Made by a program: the position numbers and the translations under genes. From Gemmiger_A avium (GTDB taxonomy: Bacteria > Bacillota > Clostridia > Oscillospirales > Ruminococcaceae), in assembly GCA_019114585.1 (NCBI GenBank), contig DXFE01000048.1, positions 1-64,000 of the forward strand: a stretch of DNA of 64,000 nt, read 5' to 3'. The notes below the pieces were generated by a model, which searched no databases, had not been told where the DNA came from, and worked only from the letters and a program-made list of their open reading frames with translations. Shown in pieces: positions 60,451 to 64,000 of this stretch; positions within the stretch are counted from its first letter, which is position 1; the number at the start of each line of letters is the position of its first letter.

Positions 60451-61227
60451 TCACAGCACCTTGCTCAAAAACTCCCGCAGACGGGGGTGCTGGGGATGCT
60501 CAAAGATATCGGCAGGGGTGCCCTGTTCCAGCAGCTTGCCGTCCGCCATGAACAGCACCCGGTTGCCCACCTCACGGGCAAAGCCCATCTCGTGGGTGAC
60601 CACCACCATGGTCATGCCTTCCCGGGCCAGCTCCTTCATAACGTCCAGCACTTCGCCGACCATCTCCGGGTCCAGGGCGCTGGTGGGCTCGTCAAACAGC
60701 ATGACCTCCGGTTCCATCATCAGCGCGCGCACAATGGCCACGCGCTGTTTCTGGCCGCCGGACAGCTGGATGGGGTACGCGTCGGCGCGGTCGGCCAGGC
60801 CTACCCGCTCCAGCAGCTTTCTGGCCTTTTCCTCGGCTTCGGGCCGGCTCATGTGCAGCACCTTCACCGGGGCCAGGGTCATGTTGTCCAGAATGGTCAT
60901 ATGGGGGAACAGGTTGAAATGCTGGAACACCATGCCCATCTTCTGACGGTGTTTGTCGATGTCCAGCTTGACCATCTTGCCGGCCTCGTTGCGCACCTTT
61001 TTCTTGGTGATGTCCACCCCGTCGAATACGATGGCGCCGCCGGTGGGCTCCTCCATCAGGTTCAGGCTGCGCAGGAAGGTGGATTTACCGGAACCGGAAG
61101 GCCCGATCACCACCATCACGTCGCCCTTGTTGATGTCCACGGTGATGCCGTCCAGCGCCTTGATGGCGCCGTGATTGTAATGCTTTTTCAGGTCGGTGAC
61201 CTGGATCAGACTATCTCTTGTCGCCAC
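60451..61227 (-). CDS. Polar amino-acid ABC transporter ATPase
   Basis: A 258-residue GlnQ/HisP-type ATPase. It has Walker A GPSGSGKSTFLRSLN, Q-loop GMVFQHFNLFPHMTILDNMT, signature LSGGQKQRVAIVRAL, Walker B VMLFDEPTSALDPE and the switch VVTHEMGFAREV. An insertion with KKKVRNEAGKMVKLDI lies between Walker A and the Q-loop and is longer than in GlnQ. It starts at a GTG (61227), eight bases from AAAGGAG, and overlaps the permease end by 17 bases. Confidence 0.95.
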   Translation of the reverse strand: MATRDSLIQVTDLKKHYNHGAIKALDGITVDINKGDVMVVIGPSGSGKSTFLRSLNLMEEPTGGAIVFDGVDITKKKVRNEAGKMVKLDIDKHRQKMGMVFQHFNLFPHMTILDNMTLAPVKVLHMSRPEAEEKARKLLERVGLADRADAYPIQLSGGQKQRVAIVRALMMEPEVMLFDEPTSALDPEMVGEVLDVMKELAREGMTMVVVTHEMGFAREVGNRVLFMADGKLLEQGTPADIFEHPQHPRLREFLSKVL

Positions 61228-61987
61228 GGCTCATTCTCCTTTCGAAATACGCGATGATCTTGCTGGTGGGGAAGGTCAGGCAGAAATAGACGATCGTGGC
61301 GATGACCAGAGGCTCCGCAATGCGGTAGGTAGCGCCCTTGATGGAGGTCACCGCGTACATGATCTCCTGCACACCGATGGTATAGCAGATGGAGGATTCC
61401 TTGATGATGGTAACGAACTCGTTGGCGATGGGGGGCAGGATGTTCTTGATGGCCTGGGGCAGAATGATGTACCGCATGGTCTGCACCTGAGACAGGCCCA
61501 GAGAACGGGAGGCCTCGGTCTGGCCGCCGTCGATGGACTGGATGCCCGCCCGGATGATCTCGGACAGGTACGCGCCGGAGTTCAGCGCCAGGGCCACCAC
61601 GCCGGGCAGGAAACGCTCAAACCGGATAAAGCCGAAGATTTTGAAAGAGGGCAGCTCCACGTTGCCGAACAGCACGTAATAGACAAAGAACAACTGAACC
61701 AGCATAGGGGTGGCGCGGAAAACTTCCACATATACGGTGGCAATAAACCGGATCGGGTTGAACCGGCTGAGGGCTGCCACAAAGCCCTCTTCCTTGGCAT
61801 GGCCGTCCGGGGTGATGGCCAGGAAGCGGAACGGCTGGAAGTTGGACAGCCGCATCACGGCCAGCAGCAGCGCCAGCACAAAGCCAAAGATAACCGTCAG
61901 CGCCGAAAGCGACACCGTACAGATCAGGCCCTGCCGGAAAAGCTCCAGGTATTCCAGCGTTGTTTTGAAACCGTCGGCAGTAAACAC
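61211..61987 (-). CDS. Polar amino-acid ABC transporter permease
   Basis: A 258-residue permease of the HisM/GlnP type with about five membrane helices. The family signatures are FRATPMLVQLFFVYYVLF, LNSGAYLSEIIRAGIQSIDG and the EAA loop QTEASRSLGLSQVQTMRYII. It starts at a GTG (61987), nine bases from AAAGGAGG. Only one permease gene is present, so it probably acts as a homodimer. Confidence 0.95.
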   Translation of the reverse strand: MFTADGFKTTLEYLELFRQGLICTVSLSALTVIFGFVLALLLAVMRLSNFQPFRFLAITPDGHAKEEGFVAALSRFNPIRFIATVYVEVFRATPMLVQLFFVYYVLFGNVELPSFKIFGFIRFERFLPGVVALALNSGAYLSEIIRAGIQSIDGGQTEASRSLGLSQVQTMRYIILPQAIKNILPPIANEFVTIIKESSICYTIGVQEIMYAVTSIKGATYRIAEPLVIATIVYFCLTFPTSKIIAYFERRMSRGDKR

Positions 61988-62025
61988 AGGCGGATTCCTC
62001 CTTTTCTATTTCCAAAAAGCAGCCA

Positions 62026-62058
62026 AATTCCTCCCCGTGCAGAACACGGGGAGGAATT
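62026..62058 (-). terminator. Inter-cistronic hairpin between binding-protein and permease genes
   Basis: A 14-bp perfect stem (62026-62039 with 62045-62058) and five-base loop. On the minus strand it is followed by TTTGGCTGCTTTTT, an imperfect U-tract. Its place inside the operon suggests partial termination or protection of the upstream mRNA, giving more binding protein than permease. Confidence 0.7.
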
Positions 62059-62085
62059 GTCGGTCATACGGTCTTACGCAAAGGC

Positions 62086-63033
62086 TCAGGCGGCAGCGGA
62101 AGCGCTGGCGTCAGCGCTGTTGCCCTCCAGCAGGCCCTCGTAGGTCTCGCCGGAAGCCAGCTCGGTAGCCTTCAGCACGAAGGAGTCGAAGGAACCATCG
62201 GCCAGGGCGGCGGCAATGGCCTCGTTCACACCGGCCAGCAGAGCCTCGTTACCCTTGGAAACACCCACCACGGAACCCTCGGCGTCGTAGGGAACTTCCA
62301 GAGCCAGGCACAGTTCCGGGTACTGGGTGGCGTAGCTCTCGGCCACCATGGTCTCGATGAAAGCGCCGTCCAGCTTGCCGGTCACCAGCTCAGCGATGAT
62401 GTCGGGAACCTTGCTCAGCTCCACGATGTCCGCGTCGGGGGTGTACTCCTTGGCCAGGCCAGCCTGGATGGAGCCCACCTGAGCGCCGATCTGGTAGTCA
62501 GGGTTGTTGGCGTCTTCCAGAGAGGTGAACTGGTCCTTGTTGTCCTGCACACAGACGAAGGACTGACCGCCGGTGATGTAGATGTCGGAGAAGTCCATGA
62601 CGCTGGCGCGGTCAGGGTCCGGGGAGTAGCCGGCCATGCCCAGGTCCACGTTCTTGTTCTGCAGCTCCATGATGGTGCCGTCAAAGTCCATGGGGATGAT
62701 CTCCAGCTCCAGGCCCATATAGTCGGCGATGTACTGCGCCAGATCCATATCGAAGCCAGCCAGCTGCGGGTCACCGTTCTCGTCGATGGCGTAGAACTCG
62801 TAGGGGGCGAAGTCCGGGCTGGTAGCCACGGTGAGCTTGCCGTCGGTGACGGTGGTCAGTTCTTCCTTCCACCAGCCTTCGGGCTTCTCCTCAGCAGCGG
62901 AAGAATCCCCGGCGGCGCTGCTGCCGGTGGCAGCAGAAGAACCAGTTTCGGAGCCGGAAGCAGCATTGCCGCAGCCGGCCAGCAGGCTGACCAGCAGAGT
63001 CAGCGCACAAACAATAGCGAATACCTTTTTCAT
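62086..63033 (-). CDS. Amino-acid ABC transporter substrate-binding lipoprotein
   Basis: A 315-residue family 3 solute-binding protein. The signal peptide MKKVFAIVCALTLLVSLLAG leads to the lipobox LLAGC (Cys about residue 21), then a Ser/Ala/Gly-rich linker of about 35 residues. The binding domain begins LTVATSPDFAPYEFY and has AGFDMDLAQYIADYMGLELE, and the C-terminal lobe TGKLDGAFIETMVAESY. It starts at 63033. It delivers a polar or modified amino acid to the permease encoded downstream; the ligand cannot be read from sequence. Confidence 0.94.
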   Translation of the reverse strand: MKKVFAIVCALTLLVSLLAGCGNAASGSETGSSAATGSSAAGDSSAAEEKPEGWWKEELTTVTDGKLTVATSPDFAPYEFYAIDENGDPQLAGFDMDLAQYIADYMGLELEIIPMDFDGTIMELQNKNVDLGMAGYSPDPDRASVMDFSDIYITGGQSFVCVQDNKDQFTSLEDANNPDYQIGAQVGSIQAGLAKEYTPDADIVELSKVPDIIAELVTGKLDGAFIETMVAESYATQYPELCLALEVPYDAEGSVVGVSKGNEALLAGVNEAIAAALADGSFDSFVLKATELASGETYEGLLEGNSADASASAAA

Positions 63034-63071
63034 GATTGATCCCATCCTTTCCAGTCGCGTTTGACTGTATA

Positions 63072-63103
63072 TGCAGTATACATGAATATTCATGCATTTG
63101 CAA
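63072..63103 (-). promoter_or_regulatory. Promoter of the amino-acid transporter operon with palindromic spacer
   Basis: The minus strand has -35 TTGCAA and -10 TATACT separated by 17 bases. The spacer contains the perfect palindrome CATGAATATTCATG (63081-63094). A repressor bound there would cover the promoter. It resembles but does not match an arginine-repressor box, because the two TGAAT arms abut without the usual AT spacer. Confidence 0.72.
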
Positions 63104-63187
63104 TAGGTAAAGCAGCCGAACTATCCTCTGATTTTTCTGATTTTTCTGTGCAATATCCTGCAATTCACTTTAACCAATCGAATTATC

Positions 63188-63204
63188 ATGCATATTTTAT
63201 GCAT
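63188..63204. promoter_or_regulatory. Inverted repeat between divergent genes
   Basis: ATGCATA-TTT-TATGCAT, a perfect seven-base inverted repeat in an AT-rich stretch, about 20 bases upstream of the -35 of the SDR gene and about 85 bases upstream of the transporter promoter. Likely a dimeric regulator site; the protein is unknown. Confidence 0.45.
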
Positions 63205-63223
63205 ATATGCAGGAAATACAGGA

Positions 63224-63253
63224 TTGACGGGCAGTGCCGGCAGCGGGTATACT
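63224..63253 (+). promoter_or_regulatory. Promoter for the RfbD-like gene
   Basis: Plus-strand -35 TTGACG (63224-63229), 18-base spacer, -10 TATACT (63248-63253), 23 bases before the start codon. Confidence 0.7.
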
Positions 63254-63276
63254 GACCAAAAAAGGAGGGCTGCGGT

Positions 63277-64000
63277 ATGGAACGGCTTCTGATTACCGGG
63301 GCAAACGGATTTCTGGGCAGCCGGGCAGCGGAATATTTTGGCGGGCTGCGCGGCTGGCAGGTACAGGCGGTGGGCCGCCGGGAGATGGATCTGACCGACC
63401 CGGCGGCGGTGGAACGGGTATTCCGGGAATTTGGCCCCACCCGGGTGCTGCACACAGCGGCGGTATCCGACGTGGGCGCCTGCGCCGCTGACCCGGCGGG
63501 CAGTGAGCGGATCAATGTGGAGGGCACCCGGCTGATTGCCGAAGCCTGCGGCAAGGTTGGGGCCCGGCTGGTGTTCTGCAGTTCCGACCAGGTATACCTG
63601 GGGCGGCCGGGCCGGGAAAACGGCGGCCCTTATAAAGAGGAAGAGCCCTGCGCCCCGGTACAGCCCTACGGGCAGCAGAAGCTGGCAGCTGAAAGTCTTT
63701 GCGCAGCGCTGGCCCCGGGCGCGGTAAGCCTGCGGCTGACCTGGCTGTACGATGCCCGGCCCTATCCCTGCCGCCGGAGCGATCTGGCCCAGACGCTGCG
63801 GCGGATGGCGCAAAGCAGCCAGAGCGCGGAGTTTGCCGCCGCCGACCGGCGGGGCGTGACCGACGTGTGGGAACTGCTGGCCAACCTGCCCGCTGCCTTT
63901 GATCTGCCGGGCGGGGTGTGGAACTGGGGCAGCCCCAACGAGGCCGGGCTGCCCATCTGCGAACTGGCCCGGCAGGGCCTGGCGGCGCTGGGCGCGGATC
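63277..64000 (+). CDS. RfbD-like NAD(P)-dependent sugar-nucleotide reductase/SDR, partial
   Basis: An extended short-chain dehydrogenase truncated by the right edge after 241 codons. Translated from the ATG at 63277 (AAAGGAGG eight bases upstream) it begins MERLLITGANGFLGSRAAEY, with the GxxGxxG cofactor loop. It has HTAAVSDVGACAADP, FCSSDQVYLG and the catalytic YGQQK (Tyr-x3-Lys). The pattern is of RfbD/dTDP-4-dehydrorhamnose-reductase-like proteins. It is far from the polysaccharide cluster and separately promoted, so its substrate is open. The frame is unbroken to the window end. Confidence 0.88.
   Translation, partial: MERLLITGANGFLGSRAAEYFGGLRGWQVQAVGRREMDLTDPAAVERVFREFGPTRVLHTAAVSDVGACAADPAGSERINVEGTRLIAEACGKVGARLVFCSSDQVYLGRPGRENGGPYKEEEPCAPVQPYGQQKLAAESLCAALAPGAVSLRLTWLYDARPYPCRRSDLAQTLRRMAQSSQSAEFAAADRRGVTDVWELLANLPAAFDLPGGVWNWGSPNEAGLPICELARQGLAALGAD

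Noticed and set aside
63081..63094. Classical arginine-repressor box
   Set aside because: The palindrome has TGAAT and ATTCA arms directly abutting, without the four-base AT spacer of ARG boxes, so it was recorded only as an unassigned operator.

Overview
The window comes from a Gram-positive, high-GC Clostridia genome. Low-GC signals such as AGGAGG ribosome binding sites and TATAAT promoters sit inside GC-rich genes. The gene families (AddAB, TrmFO, RsfS, IreB, YqeG, SpoIIR, LCP, BceRSAB-type) point to a spore-forming-lineage Firmicute, most plausibly an Oscillospiraceae/Ruminococcaceae gut bacterium of the Gemmiger/Subdoligranulum/Faecalibacterium type. The genus is inferred from overall character and not proven here. 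No tRNA, rRNA, insertion sequence or CRISPR array was seen, and no gap between genes exceeds 300 bases.

Positions 1-12,756 (minus strand) hold a surface-polysaccharide cluster read from one strong promoter at 12,728-12,756. It has ten glycosyltransferases (six GT2-type, four GT4-type), a FdtA-like sugar ketoisomerase with a FdtB/DegT-like aminotransferase for a 3-amino-deoxyhexose, and the start of a polysaccharide ABC-exporter permease at the left edge with its own promoter. Most genes are coupled by 4-base stop/start overlaps.

Positions 12,760-37,390 are mainly housekeeping genes on the minus strand: IreB, an endonuclease IV-like protein with YqeG, rpsU, then a run of 14 closely spaced genes (SpoU-type RNA methyltransferase, dprA, topA, trmFO, plsX, rnc, smc, ftsY, rdgB, yhbY, nadD-yqeK fusion, LCP protein, rsfS, leuS) with no convincing internal terminator. 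The infC-rpmI-rplT operon follows. It has a strong promoter, an attenuator-type leader and a non-ATG (ATC) start for infC. Next to it is a visibly AT-richer pair, an SGNH-like protein and an MBOAT O-acyltransferase.

Positions 37,500-54,900 carry addB-addA, a small plus-strand repeat lipoprotein, a BceRSAB-type antimicrobial-peptide sensing/detoxification module, and an apparent six-gene minus-strand operon: Lrp-like regulator, aminotransferase, DUF362 ferredoxin-like protein, ispE, spoIIR and a triple peptidoglycan-binding-domain protein. A terminator-like hairpin sits directly in front of spoIIR.

Positions 54,900-64,000 hold a plus-strand operon (ACT-domain protein, UPF0210 protein, two membrane proteins of unknown role), a DUF378 protein, a minus-strand operon pairing a polar-amino-acid ABC transporter with an M20-type amidohydrolase, and a truncated RfbD-like SDR at the right edge. 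An AT-rich regulatory region with inverted repeats separates the last two.
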